Shown here one piece after another: positions 16,192 through 25,296 of a stretch of 64,000 nt of DNA. Numbering within the stretch: the stretch's first letter is position 1; each line of letters begins with the position of its first letter. The notes under the pieces were generated by a model. That model was not told the DNA's origin. It worked only from the letters and a program-made list of their open reading frames with translations, and did not search any database. The translations under genes and the position numbers were made by a program. The stretch lies in contig CP011392.1 of NCBI GenBank assembly GCA_001005265.1, positions 930,001-994,000 of the forward strand, given 5' to 3'. This stretch comes from Dehalogenimonas sp. WBC-2 (lineage in GTDB: Bacteria > Chloroflexota > Dehalococcoidia > Dehalococcoidales > Dehalococcoidaceae).

Positions 16192-16209
16192 CTCCAAAGG
16201 AGAATATTC

Positions 16210-16914
16210 ATGTCTGAAGAACTCGGTAAAATTGAACGGCCTGAAGCTGCGGCTTTCAGTGGCAAGCGCAAACTATATCTAGTGCCTTTATTGTACAGAT
16301 GGCCTGAAGCTCCTGTGGAATATAACAATCTTTTCACCACCTATTGGCAGGAGATAGAAAACCAACTGCGCCACCTGGAAGACCGTATCGGCAAAATATC
16401 GCATGTTTACCATGAAGGTGTTGATAAAACCGGCGATGAAGCAATTCACCAGCTTGAACAGTTCGACACTCCCAGTCTTGATATCACTAAAAGAGCCATC
16501 AGCGCAGGAGCGGCTCTTAATCCCATTGAAGACAACTCTCTCCTGGCCGAAAGCATGGATTGGGAACGGTTCGTAATGTTAGGTTTCGCCTCCCAAAAAG
16601 TTGCCAAAACAGCAACTGATGCCTTAATGAGTGTCATGAAAAGCCGCTATGAGTTGATTACCCGCCGCATCTCGGAATCTTTAAAACCGGGAGAAGCTGG
16701 AGTCCTGTTCGTCCGTGAAGGACTGCCGATACAATTTCCCGGCGAGATAGAAGTTTTCAGCGTTTTCCCGCCTTCGCTAGATGCTATTCACCGCTACCTC
16801 CGGGATCGTCCCCAAGGCACGGATGAACCGGCGGAATCGGAAAAACCGGTGAAAAAGACAAGAACGAGAAAAAAATCTACACCTAAACAAAGTGAGAGTG
16901 CAACAGGCATCTAA
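16210..16914 (+). CDS. Conserved unknown protein with basic C-terminal tail
   Basis: 234 residues, soluble, no membrane span. The first 190 residues look mainly helical (YWQEIENQLRHLEDRIGKIS, DEAIHQLEQF, AKTATDALMSVMKSRYELI) with a short strand region VLFVREGLPIQFPGEIEVF. The last 35 residues are lysine/arginine-rich (EKPVKKTRTRKKSTPK), as in proteins that touch nucleic acid. I do not recognise the family. Its tight coupling to the ferritin-like gene suggests a shared role. The stop codon lies in the loop of a strong hairpin. Confidence 0.7.
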   Translation: MSEELGKIERPEAAAFSGKRKLYLVPLLYRWPEAPVEYNNLFTTYWQEIENQLRHLEDRIGKISHVYHEGVDKTGDEAIHQLEQFDTPSLDITKRAISAGAALNPIEDNSLLAESMDWERFVMLGFASQKVAKTATDALMSVMKSRYELITRRISESLKPGEAGVLFVREGLPIQFPGEIEVFSVFPPSLDAIHRYLRDRPQGTDEPAESEKPVKKTRTRKKSTPKQSESATGI

Positions 16915-16929
16915 TCCTGTTGCACTCTC
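16894..16929. terminator. Bidirectional terminator between the unknown gene and ileS
   Basis: A perfect 14-bp stem, GAGAGTGCAACAGG with CCTGTTGCACTCTC, around an 8-base loop. It includes the end of the plus-strand gene and serves the convergent pair. There is no strong T run directly after it on the plus strand. Confidence 0.8.
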
Positions 16930-16961
16930 TTACGGTCATTATCAAGGCTGAACTTTAAAAA

Positions 16962-19900
16962 TTAAGCTTTTTTCACGCCTAGATTAACAATGTGACCTTC
17001 GAGTTTATAGCTTTCAGAGGTCACGGTTCCGTCATCGGGAAACCCCTTCACTAAGTTTGTGGATAGTGTTTCCCGTTGTATGTAGTCCTGCCAGATGGAT
17101 ATTACTCGTTCCGCGTGCTCATCTGCTTCAAAGTAGGTGATGATGCTGTCAGCAATCTCGAAATTAGCGTTCCGGCGTAGTCCTTGAAGCCGGTGAGTGA
17201 TTTCCCGGACCAGTCCTTCGTCGGCAAGTTCTTGTGTCAAGGTTTTATCAATAGCCACTGAAAGAGTGCCCTCCGTAACAGTGGCGCTATTTTCAGGCAA
17301 ATCCGCTACATTTGAGACGAAACTCAGACGTTTAACGTTCAGTTCATCGATTACTGAATCAGCCAGTTTTTCCAGTCCAGCCTGTTCTGATGGTGCTACA
17401 CCTACGATAAAGGCTTCCGCCAACGGTTGGCGGACTTTGATACCTGCCTGCGCCCGAGCGGCCCTACCGATACTCGATACTTTCATCGCCAGTCGCATAG
17501 CAGATGATAGTTCGTTATCAATTAAAGACTCATCGGCTACGGGATAGTCGGTCAGATGAACGCTGTCCGGTGCTTGAGGATCGACCGAACAAATCATATT
17601 GCGGTAAATTTCTTCCGCCAGGAAAGGAAGGAAAGGAGCTAGTAGTTTCGATACCTTAACAAGGCATTCGTAAAGGGCGCTGTATGCCGACAGTTTATCC
17701 GCATCGCTTTCGGATTTCCAGAAGCGCCTGCGTGATCGTCTGACATACCAATTTGAGAGGTAGTCAACAAATATTTCGATAGCCCGCGCCGCTGCCACCG
17801 GATCGTAAGAATCAAGATCGGATGTCACTTCTTTAATGAGTTGGTTTAGTTCAGATAGTATCCAACGATCAAGTTCGGACACCGTGGGGTATTTTTCCAT
17901 TGATGGTTGATATTTGTCGATGTTGGCATAGAGTATGAAAAATGAATAGACATTCCATAAGGTGGACATGAAGGAGCGCGTCACTTCGCTCACCAGCTTC
18001 TCCGAGAACCTCCGTGCATTACCGGCCGGTGAAGCGGTGAATAAATACCACCTGACCGCATCAGCTCCATATTTACCGATGACGGTCTCTGGTAACACCA
18101 CATTACCCTTGGACTTACTCATCTTCTCGCCTTTTTCATCGAGGATGTGCCCTAGGCAGATTACGTTCTCGTAACTCGGACGGTTGAAAAGGAGCGTAGA
18201 TAACGCATGCAGGCTGTAAAACCAGCCGCGGGTCTGGTCCACTGCCTCACAGATATAGTCCGCTGGAAAGCGGCCGTCGGTAAAGATATTCAAGCTATCA
18301 GGATCGAATGGATAGTGATATTGAGCCACCGGCATGGCACCCGAGTCAAACCAGCAATCAATAACGTCGGTAACACGTTTCATCTCACCGTGACATTGGG
18401 TGCATTCATATGTTATGTCATCCACATACGGTCGATGAAGGTCAAGCGGATCCTTGAAGCCTGAAAATCCTGGCTTACCCTGGAGTTCTGCCAACCCTCC
18501 GATACAATCGGTAGACTGGCAAGTCTGACATCTCCATACTGGAATAGGTGTCCCCCAGTACCTTTCTCGGGAAAACGCCCAATCGACATTATTCTGTAGC
18601 CAGTCACCAAACCGCCCGTGTTTGATATGTTCGGGATACCAGTTGATACTCTCATTACCGCTTATGAGCGCCTCCCGGCAGGCGGTCGTCCTGATATACC
18701 AACTCTGCTTTGCAAAATACAGCAGCGGAGTTCCGCAACGCCAACAGAACGGATAAGTGTGATGGATGGTTTCGCTTTTGAACAACAGGCCCCTATGTTT
18801 CAACTCCTGTGTTATCAACGGGTCAGCCGTTTTTACAAACTTTCCCGCCCCAGGGTAGGTGCCGGTGATTTTGCCCTGCAAGTCGACATGATGAATGAAA
18901 TATAACCCGTATTTTTTGCCAGATTCATAATCGACTTCACCATAAGCCGGAGCCGTATGTACTATCCCTGTACCGTCATCCATGGAGACGTAATCAGTAG
19001 CGATCACGTGATAATCCAATGATGTCGTCGCCGGAACGACCACGAGTTCACCATTTTCAAGACGGGCAACGCTCATTTCATATTCGAAAGGATTAAACAG
19101 GGGCAGGTATTTCAGACCTACCAGATCACTTCCTTTCACCCTGCCCACTTCATGGGCTGCTTGCAGACCATTTGCTTCAAGTCTGGCCGCTGCCAGGACT
19201 AAATATTCTTCGCCCATGTCTAGTACAGCATATTCAGCCGAGTCACATATAGCCAGTGCGGTATTTGCCGGCAGGGTCCACGGTGTAGTGGTCCAGGCAA
19301 GCAATGAAAATGGTTTGTTCTTAAAAGCACTTAGCGTTCCCTGGAGCGAATTGGGCGATATCCTGAATTTAATGTAAACAGACGGATCTTCAGTATGTTC
19401 CTCATAGCCTAGTGCGACCTCATGAGATGATAAAGAGGTTCCGCAACGGGGGCAATGGGGGGTGACCTTATGACCTTGGTAGATCAGACCTTTGTCCCAC
19501 AGCTGTTTAACCACCCACCAACCGCTTTCGATGTAGCTATTATTCATGGTGACATAGGCATTATCCAGATCAACCCAGTAGCCGATGCGTTCAGTTAGAG
19601 CATTCCAGTCTTGAACATATTTAAATACGGATTCCCGGCATTTTTGATTGAATTCAGCAATACCGTATCGTTCTATATCTGTTTTGCTTTTAAAACCGAG
19701 GGCTTTCTCTACTTCGAGTTCGACCGGAAGACCATGTGTATCCCAACCGCCGATACGCGGAGCATAAAAACCTTTCATGACTTTATAACGTGGTATGACA
19801 TCTTTGAAAACACGTGAAAGTACGTGGTGAATGCCAGGCTTGCCGTTGGCCGTCGGAGGTCCTTCGTACATGGTAAAACGTCTGTTGTTTTTACGGTTTT

Positions 19901-19997
19901 CGACGCTTCGTTTGAAAACATCCTTTTCCGCCCATAGTGCCAGCGTCTTTTCTTCCAATTCTCCAAAGTTGACCCTACTACTGACTGGTTGAAACAT
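16962..19997 (-). CDS. ileS: Isoleucyl-tRNA synthetase, long (type 2-like) form
   Basis: 1011 residues. The class I signature is ANGKPGIHHVLSR (HIGH motif as GIHH) and the second is EKMSKSKGN. Other marks: GWDTHGLPVELEVEKALG, the editing-domain segments LLAWTTTPWTLPANTAL and GTGIVHTAPAYGEVDYE, and CWFDSGAMPVAQ. The GxPGIHH form and the long C-terminal domain (MRLAMKVSSIGRAARAQAGIKVRQPL) fit the type 2 (eukaryote-like) IleRS group; known members of that group often resist mupirocin, which is family knowledge and not shown here. Expression is controlled by the T-box leader directly upstream. Confidence 0.97.
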   Translation of the reverse strand: MFQPVSSRVNFGELEEKTLALWAEKDVFKRSVENRKNNRRFTMYEGPPTANGKPGIHHVLSRVFKDVIPRYKVMKGFYAPRIGGWDTHGLPVELEVEKALGFKSKTDIERYGIAEFNQKCRESVFKYVQDWNALTERIGYWVDLDNAYVTMNNSYIESGWWVVKQLWDKGLIYQGHKVTPHCPRCGTSLSSHEVALGYEEHTEDPSVYIKFRISPNSLQGTLSAFKNKPFSLLAWTTTPWTLPANTALAICDSAEYAVLDMGEEYLVLAAARLEANGLQAAHEVGRVKGSDLVGLKYLPLFNPFEYEMSVARLENGELVVVPATTSLDYHVIATDYVSMDDGTGIVHTAPAYGEVDYESGKKYGLYFIHHVDLQGKITGTYPGAGKFVKTADPLITQELKHRGLLFKSETIHHTYPFCWRCGTPLLYFAKQSWYIRTTACREALISGNESINWYPEHIKHGRFGDWLQNNVDWAFSRERYWGTPIPVWRCQTCQSTDCIGGLAELQGKPGFSGFKDPLDLHRPYVDDITYECTQCHGEMKRVTDVIDCWFDSGAMPVAQYHYPFDPDSLNIFTDGRFPADYICEAVDQTRGWFYSLHALSTLLFNRPSYENVICLGHILDEKGEKMSKSKGNVVLPETVIGKYGADAVRWYLFTASPAGNARRFSEKLVSEVTRSFMSTLWNVYSFFILYANIDKYQPSMEKYPTVSELDRWILSELNQLIKEVTSDLDSYDPVAAARAIEIFVDYLSNWYVRRSRRRFWKSESDADKLSAYSALYECLVKVSKLLAPFLPFLAEEIYRNMICSVDPQAPDSVHLTDYPVADESLIDNELSSAMRLAMKVSSIGRAARAQAGIKVRQPLAEAFIVGVAPSEQAGLEKLADSVIDELNVKRLSFVSNVADLPENSATVTEGTLSVAIDKTLTQELADEGLVREITHRLQGLRRNANFEIADSIITYFEADEHAERVISIWQDYIQRETLSTNLVKGFPDDGTVTSESYKLEGHIVNLGVKKA

Positions 19998-20011
19998 CTA
20001 TGAACCCCTTT

Positions 20012-20280
20012 AAAATAATAAATCCCGTCCCTATAAGGGACGGGATGAACCCGCGGTACCACCCTATTTCCTCTGGTATCTTATCCAGAGGCACTTTTAC
20101 GGGCACAAATATGCCCTGCCGCGATAACGGTCGGCATCCGTCACGGATTAATCCCTTCTTATGAAGGTTTCATCCAGAAGCTCGGGAGTGATTTTCAAAG
20201 GAATTTTCCCACCCGCTCTCACTATACCGGGTTCGCTGTGGGTCTGTACCCTCTACTCTTCTCCGTCGTTGCTGTTAACG
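20012..20280 (-). promoter_or_regulatory. T-box riboswitch (isoleucine) upstream of ileS
   Basis: On the minus strand the leader contains the canonical T-box AGGGTGGTACCGCGG (20051-20065). Next comes an intrinsic terminator with arms CCCGTCCC/GGGACGGG (20024-20044) and a T/A-rich tail reaching 20012. The stem I region holds AGAGTAGAGGG (S-turn-like) and GAAAATCACTCC, in which ATC (20190-20192), an Ile codon, is the likely specifier. Uncharged tRNA-Ile should pair with the T-box bulge and prevent termination, switching ileS on. A weak promoter-like TTGCTC with TATTCT 18 bases on lies near 20285-20315. Confidence 0.93.
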
Positions 20281-20321
20281 AAAAGAATATCACAGGTATT
20301 GAATATAGAGCAAGGAAAAGG

Positions 20322-20351
20322 CCGAAGTTGGCTTTTTTAGGCCAACTTCGG
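20322..20351 (-). terminator. Terminator of the pepA operon
   Basis: An 11-bp perfect stem, CCGAAGTTGGC with GCCAACTTCGG, around an 8-base T-rich loop, followed on the minus strand by CCTTTTCCTT. It sits 17 bases after the pepA stop and just before the ileS leader. Confidence 0.75.
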
Positions 20352-20367
20352 TACAATTCAAACTCGT

Positions 20368-21864
20368 CTATTCTTGTGCCAGCATCTCAGCCAGGTTCAC
20401 CAGAGTCGCCACAGGCACTCCGCTACCGCCCTTTGTAAGATGTCCTTTTTCTTTATCGCCCCATGCTGTCCCGGCAATATCGAGATGCACCCAAGGTGTT
20501 TCACCGATGAATTCGGATAAAAATAGCCCGGCTGTGATTGTTCCCGCGCCTCGTCCGCCGACATTCTTAATATCAGCATATTCACTTTTATATTGCTCTC
20601 TGTATTCATCCCAGGCGGGCAACTGCCATATCCGCTCTCCCGCCGCGGTACCAGCCTTAATTACCTTATCAACAAGGCTCTGATTATTGGTAACGGCAGC
20701 ACTTGTAATGCTTCCCAAGGCGATGACACAAGCACCAGTCAGTGTCGCCATGTCTACAATAGCTTTTGGATTTTCTTTGTTTATATAACCCAATGCATCA
20801 GCCAGAATAAGGCGGCCCTCGGCGTCTGTGGAAATAACTTCGACTGTTTTACCGGTGAACATTTTCAATACATCGCCGGGTTTGAACGCACCGCCATCCG
20901 GCATGTTCTCCGTGGCAGGCACCGCAGCAATAACGTTGATTTTAAGTTTCAACTTGCCAATAGCACCCATAGCGGCAATAGTAGCAGCACCGCCGCTCAT
21001 ATCAAATTTCATTTCCTCCATTTTGTCAGAAGGCTTTATTGATATACCACCACTGTCAAAAGTGAGCCCTTTGCCAACTAACGCCAGATCCCATCCGTCA
21101 TCACTACGACCTCTATAACGCATGATAATAAGCTTGGGAGGATGCACGTCCTTTGATGCTTGAGAAACCCCCAAGAGTCCACCCATACCCAATTTTTCCA
21201 TATCACGGCGTTCAAGTACCTCAATTTTAAACCCGGAATCACGGGAGACCCGCTGAGCAGTGGCGGCCATATCCTCGGGAGTCATATGATTTGAAGGTTC
21301 ATTGGCCATATCCCTTGCCAGAATAACTGCCTGTGATACGATCTCGCCTTTTTGAACACCTTTTTTAAACTCGTCATGGTCAAGTTTCCCCTCAGATATG
21401 ACCGTCAGAGACTTCAACTCGCCGTAGTCAGCTTCTTTGGTTAGGTGTTTGCGGAAGCCATAGGAGCCCAGAAGGGCCGCCTCAGTTATGGCCCTGCTGA
21501 TTTCGGTTGACCTGAGTTCCAGTTTGGGCAAGGCTAAAACTAAATTCAATGAATTCTTCTTCTGTAAGTTGCGGCATCCATCCGCCACCGCCGCCCGAAG
21601 TTTTGTGGCATCAAAATCCTTTTGCTTGCCTAATCCTAAAATCACCGCTTTGGTGGCAACAATTTTTCCCAGTGAGTGAAACAGCGTGAACTCACTGGCC
21701 TTACCCTTAATCTCCTGGCTTTTCCTCAAGAGAGCAATATTCCCCCCAAGTGCTTTGTCCAGTGCCTTTTCAGTATCCGATCCTTCGACATCTTCGAAGA
21801 TGGCCAAGATAACAGCATCGGCCTTGATTTTGGTGACTTCACCGGTTGCCAATTTGATTTCCAT
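20368..21864 (-). CDS. pepA: Leucyl aminopeptidase, M17 family
   Basis: 498 residues. The C-terminal catalytic half has VGKGLTFDSGGISIKPSDKM (metal-binding Lys and Asp), MSGGAATIAAMGAIG, VISTDAEGRLILADAL (metal ligands Asp and Glu, the family signature) and ATLTGACVIALGSI. The N-terminal half is the usual variable domain. It removes N-terminal residues from peptides in the cytoplasm, with two divalent metals. GGAG precedes the ATG. It lies 9 bases after the P-loop kinase gene on the same strand, so the two probably share a transcript. Confidence 0.95.
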   Translation of the reverse strand: MEIKLATGEVTKIKADAVILAIFEDVEGSDTEKALDKALGGNIALLRKSQEIKGKASEFTLFHSLGKIVATKAVILGLGKQKDFDATKLRAAVADGCRNLQKKNSLNLVLALPKLELRSTEISRAITEAALLGSYGFRKHLTKEADYGELKSLTVISEGKLDHDEFKKGVQKGEIVSQAVILARDMANEPSNHMTPEDMAATAQRVSRDSGFKIEVLERRDMEKLGMGGLLGVSQASKDVHPPKLIIMRYRGRSDDGWDLALVGKGLTFDSGGISIKPSDKMEEMKFDMSGGAATIAAMGAIGKLKLKINVIAAVPATENMPDGGAFKPGDVLKMFTGKTVEVISTDAEGRLILADALGYINKENPKAIVDMATLTGACVIALGSITSAAVTNNQSLVDKVIKAGTAAGERIWQLPAWDEYREQYKSEYADIKNVGGRGAGTITAGLFLSEFIGETPWVHLDIAGTAWGDKEKGHLTKGGSGVPVATLVNLAEMLAQE

Positions 21865-21873
21865 TTTACTCCT

Positions 21874-22467
21874 CTATTTCAGTCTGTTGACTTCAGATAC
21901 TATTCTATCAATTACAGGGGAAATGTCCATGTGGCTTTTCACGGTAAGGTGAGATGACTTGATCGGTTCATATTTTCCTTCAAGCATCTGGTACACTTCC
22001 CAATTGGCATCAGAATAACTTTCTCGCTCCGCAATTCGTTTCGTCAGACGATTTTGGGCTACTTCGCGAGGTGTTTCCATATAGATGATTATAGATTTGG
22101 CATCTGTTTCCTCTGCGATCTTCATCAGTGGTTGCCGGTACTCTTCGTTGAGATTAGTTGCGTCCAATATGACGCTATATTTCGCCTCCAAAAATTCGCG
22201 AGTTAATGCATGAATAGCTCTGAATACTCTGAAATGTTCCTTTGGGGAATAAATCGGACGCTTAACCAATGTTTTCCTCAAATAATCACTCTCAAGTATT
22301 ACAGCGGGAATTTGGAGAATAAGTTGAGAAGCAAAGTAACTTTTACCACTGCCTGGTAAACCGACCATGATGATTAATATAGGGTGAGCGATTTTTTGTG
22401 GCAACGAAGACGCCAGTGCAACACGTAGTTTGTACACATCCCGGGCACTTAGAGAGCCATGTTTCAT
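21874..22467 (-). CDS. P-loop kinase of the zeta-toxin/polynucleotide-kinase type
   Basis: 197 residues with a clear Walker A, IIMVGLPGSGKSYFASQLIL (about residues 30-48), then VILESDYLRKTLV and SVILDATNLNEEYRQPLM, the D-A-T-N motif of the AAA_33 group, and later TPREVAQNRLTKR as the lid. Substrates in this group range from nucleic-acid ends to small metabolites, so none can be named. Likely cotranscribed with pepA. Confidence 0.82.
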   Translation of the reverse strand: MKHGSLSARDVYKLRVALASSLPQKIAHPILIIMVGLPGSGKSYFASQLILQIPAVILESDYLRKTLVKRPIYSPKEHFRVFRAIHALTREFLEAKYSVILDATNLNEEYRQPLMKIAEETDAKSIIIYMETPREVAQNRLTKRIAERESYSDANWEVYQMLEGKYEPIKSSHLTVKSHMDISPVIDRIVSEVNRLK

Positions 22468-22526
22468 AATGGAATTATACGCTAGCCGCCCGGAAGTTCA
22501 AGAAACTCGACCATGGAAAGGTTAAA

Positions 22527-24032
22527 TTATTCCAACAATCCGAACATAGCCAATTGTCCGTTCGGCGACCGTGAGATATCCGAAACGAATAGCACTTTCT
22601 TGGGACATTTGTAATTTGCCAGCCGGTCAAGGCAGAACTTTTTCACTTCCTGTTCAGTCATCGTCGCGCTTTCTTTCAGTTTGACCACCGCTAAAACTAC
22701 CTCACCTCGCATTTCATCAGGGTCACTTATACCAGTCGCGGCTGCGTCTTCCACCAGAGGATGAGTAATCAACACGTCTGATATGTCGGAAAAGTATATA
22801 TTCTGACCTTTGGTAATTAGCATTGGCTTTTTCACACCTTTGATGAAAAGCTCTCCTTTTTCATCAATCACCCCGATATCATCGGTGTAAAGCCAGCCGT
22901 CGCGAATATATTTAGCTGTATCTTCCTTTCGGTTGTGATAAGCCTGCATAATCGGCCCGCGTATAATTACTTCACCCGGTTCACCCGCTGCCATGGAACC
23001 ACCGTCTTCATTGACTATTAGTATTTCAAATCCTGATATGGCAGTGCCGACTCCACCACTGATACCGGTCTTGGTAACGTCCTGACAGGTGACATGGGTA
23101 GTTGATTCAGTCAGGCCATAGTATTGAACCAGATGTTTGCCGGTAAGGTATTCGAAGTCCGTAATTACGCTTATCGGTATAGGAGCACCAGCACTGCCAC
23201 AAAATCGTAGAGAGCTGATATTATATTTAAGACCATTAGTTTTGATGTGGTTAACCACCATCGCGTGGATAAACGGCACGCCATGGAACATGGTTGCACG
23301 CTCTTTTTCGATAGCACACAATAATGCATCCATTGAAATTCCGTTAAGCATCACCACTCTGCTACCAGCATAAAGCGCCGTCATCATGATAATAGCAATG
23401 CCCATAGTATGGTGCAATGGCAAAGCAAACAATACCACGGTATCCAGTTCACTTTGCCCAAAACCTGCTGCCGACCCCTCAGCTGCTTTGATGAGACCAA
23501 CCTGAGTTATTTCGGCACCGTGCGGTCGCAGTGTCGGACCAGAGGTATAGGCGATATGCGCTAATTCCGGGTATTTATTGATCTGTGGCGCGACCTCAGC
23601 AGCGTTGAGCAGCGATATGTAAGAGTTATATTCAGATGTACCGTCACCCATGCTTATCACATTGACTAGTGAGGCAAACTGGGGTAATTCCGATCCAAGG
23701 GTTTTAAGTATAGATGCCTCAGCAATAAGAGCTTTAGGAAGGCAATCGTTGAGTACCGCCTTGATCTCTAACAGCTTATATTTAGTATCCAGCGGTATGG
23801 CAATTGCGCCCGCTTTTATAACACCAAAGTAAATGATTACAAAATCAGGTGTATTTTCTAAAAGCATGGCCACTTTATCACCGGTTTTAATACCAAGGTT
23901 GATCAAACTATTAGCCAGACCATTCGACAACCTATCCAATTCCTTAAAGGAGAGTCTCCGTTCTCCCATCTGAAAAGCGGTTCTATCCTGATGTTGCCGA
24001 CTTATGCCAGCTAAGAAAGAGATTAAATTCAT
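22527..24032 (-). CDS. AMP-forming acyl-CoA ligase homologue with degenerate catalytic motifs
   Basis: About 501 residues from the ATG at 24030-24032, which has GAGGAA 7 bases upstream; a longer frame has no ribosome site. The ANL fold is clear: RRLSFKELDRLSNGLANSL, VAMLLENTPDFVIIYFGVIKAGA, LRFCGSAGAPIPISV, YGLTESTTHVT, GEVIIRGPIMQAYHNR. But the phosphate loop, normally YTSGTTGxPKG, is YTSGPTLRPHGAE (near residue 160). The hinge GRxKD is GVKKP. The C-terminal SGKxxRR lysine is absent (SPNGQLAMFGLLE). It is either a pseudoenzyme or has changed chemistry. Confidence 0.85.
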   Translation of the reverse strand: MNLISFLAGISRQHQDRTAFQMGERRLSFKELDRLSNGLANSLINLGIKTGDKVAMLLENTPDFVIIYFGVIKAGAIAIPLDTKYKLLEIKAVLNDCLPKALIAEASILKTLGSELPQFASLVNVISMGDGTSEYNSYISLLNAAEVAPQINKYPELAHIAYTSGPTLRPHGAEITQVGLIKAAEGSAAGFGQSELDTVVLFALPLHHTMGIAIIMMTALYAGSRVVMLNGISMDALLCAIEKERATMFHGVPFIHAMVVNHIKTNGLKYNISSLRFCGSAGAPIPISVITDFEYLTGKHLVQYYGLTESTTHVTCQDVTKTGISGGVGTAISGFEILIVNEDGGSMAAGEPGEVIIRGPIMQAYHNRKEDTAKYIRDGWLYTDDIGVIDEKGELFIKGVKKPMLITKGQNIYFSDISDVLITHPLVEDAAATGISDPDEMRGEVVLAVVKLKESATMTEQEVKKFCLDRLANYKCPKKVLFVSDISRSPNGQLAMFGLLE

Positions 24033-24158
24033 ATAATTCCTCAGATATAAATCGTTCTGAAGTCTATCAAATCCTTGTCTCGTTGCCAATCAAACTAAAG
24101 GCTCTTCTACCCTGACCTACGTAAATATCTATTGCATGTGATATAGTGGCTCATAGAA

Positions 24159-24187
24159 TTGACAGCTACCAGTTAAAATTCTATTCT
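24159..24187 (+). promoter_or_regulatory. Promoter of rnc giving a leaderless transcript
   Basis: Perfect TTGACA, 17-base spacer, TATTCT (24182-24187), then 7 bases to the ATG at 24195. The start codon lies where transcription should begin, and no ribosome site precedes it. Confidence 0.7.
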
Positions 24188-24194
24188 ACTTTGT

Positions 24195-25085
24195 ATGGCA
24201 GATTTAAATAAACTACAAAGCAGAATTGGGGTTTCATTCAAGAAACCTGCGTTTTTGGAGTTGGCACTCATTCATAGCTCTTACATTAATGAAAAGCCTG
24301 GTATAAAAATTGAGTCTAATGAACGTTTGGAATTCCTTGGCGATGCAGTCTTAGGCCTTTGGATAGCCGAAAAACTATTTCATCTATTCCCAGAGGTTAG
24401 TGAAGGCGTTTTGACGCATTATCGCTCACTTCTTGTGCGACGGGGTACTTTGGCCCGGTTGGCTGAAACTATCGGCTTAGGAGAATATCTATACCTCGGC
24501 CGCGGAGAAGAATCGAGTGGTGGCCGAAATAAGCCTGCCAACTTGGCCCGGGTATTGGAGGCACTGATCGCTGCCATCTATCTGGATCAAGGTTACCTGG
24601 TCACTGGTCAGTTTGCCGAAAATCTTTTTCAAAATGATTTGAAAAATCTGGAATCACTAGGCACAGAAATAGATTATAAGAGCAAACTCCAAGAAATAAT
24701 TCAGGCTACTTATCATAGCACGCCTAATTACACTATCGTCGAAAGCACAGGGGTGGCTCATCACCGTCTTTTTACCGCTCAGGTTAGTGTTACAGATTTG
24801 CTTCTTGGCCAAGGCCAAGGCTACAGTAAAAAAGAAGCTGAATCCAAAGCTGCTCATAATGCGATCCTTATAATTAAGGATACTTTACACCTCGACGACT
24901 CTTTGTTAACATTAGAGAAAATCAGAAATGAGGCAATAAATATGGGTCAGCGTGATAAGGGCGGCCGTGAACAAAAAAAGACAAAAAAAGACTCTAAAAA
25001 ACCAGAGATCACCAGCCAGTTCATTCAGCCTCCACCTCCTGTGGAAGTTCTGAAGGTGAAAGGTAAAAAACCCAGGGGCGAGTAA
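24195..25085 (+). CDS. rnc: Ribonuclease III with extended C-terminal tail
   Basis: 296 residues. The catalytic domain (about 1-150) has the signature NERLEFLGDAVLGLWIAEKL and EALIAAIYLDQGY with the acidic metal-binding residues. A double-stranded-RNA-binding domain (about 160-230) includes DYKSKLQEIIQATYHSTPNY and KKEAESKAAHNAI. About 65 extra residues follow, first helical and then lysine/proline-rich (REQKKTKKDSKKPE). RNase III cleaves structured RNAs such as the rRNA precursor. Starts at the predicted transcription start, so probably a leaderless message. Confidence 0.96.
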   Translation: MADLNKLQSRIGVSFKKPAFLELALIHSSYINEKPGIKIESNERLEFLGDAVLGLWIAEKLFHLFPEVSEGVLTHYRSLLVRRGTLARLAETIGLGEYLYLGRGEESSGGRNKPANLARVLEALIAAIYLDQGYLVTGQFAENLFQNDLKNLESLGTEIDYKSKLQEIIQATYHSTPNYTIVESTGVAHHRLFTAQVSVTDLLLGQGQGYSKKEAESKAAHNAILIIKDTLHLDDSLLTLEKIRNEAINMGQRDKGGREQKKTKKDSKKPEITSQFIQPPPPVEVLKVKGKKPRGE

Positions 25086-25177
25086 TTGGAATAATCGGCT
25101 AGGCTTTTTTCCCATTGTGTAATTGGTACTAGGTACGCGGGTTTGGAAGCCAACCATAACAGAATCAACCGGTATGT

Positions 25178-25210
25178 AACCCATAATTAGTAGGTTCGAT
25201 TATGGTTTTT
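25178..25210 (+). terminator. Probable terminator of rnc
   Basis: AACCCATAAT with ATTATGGTT (one bulged base) around an 11-base loop, followed by TTTTTCT. About 95 bases after the rnc stop. Confidence 0.5.
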
Positions 25211-25236
25211 CTAGATAACGGACTGTTTGATGGTAG

Positions 25237-25287
25237 CGGAGATAAAACCGATGATTTAGTTTTCCGCACTCAGTTTATTTATCTCCG
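25237..25287 (-). terminator. Inverted repeat after the DUF362 gene
   Basis: CGGAGATAAA and TTTATCTCCG, 10-bp arms with a 31-base loop, starting 10 bases after the stop of the minus-strand DUF362 gene. It could be a weak terminator or an mRNA-protecting hairpin. Confidence 0.4.
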
Positions 25288-25296
25288 ATTCAAATG

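Noticed and set aside
21874-22467. P-loop kinase as part of a zeta-type toxin-antitoxin system
   Set aside because: No small antitoxin gene is adjacent; it appears to be cotranscribed with pepA.
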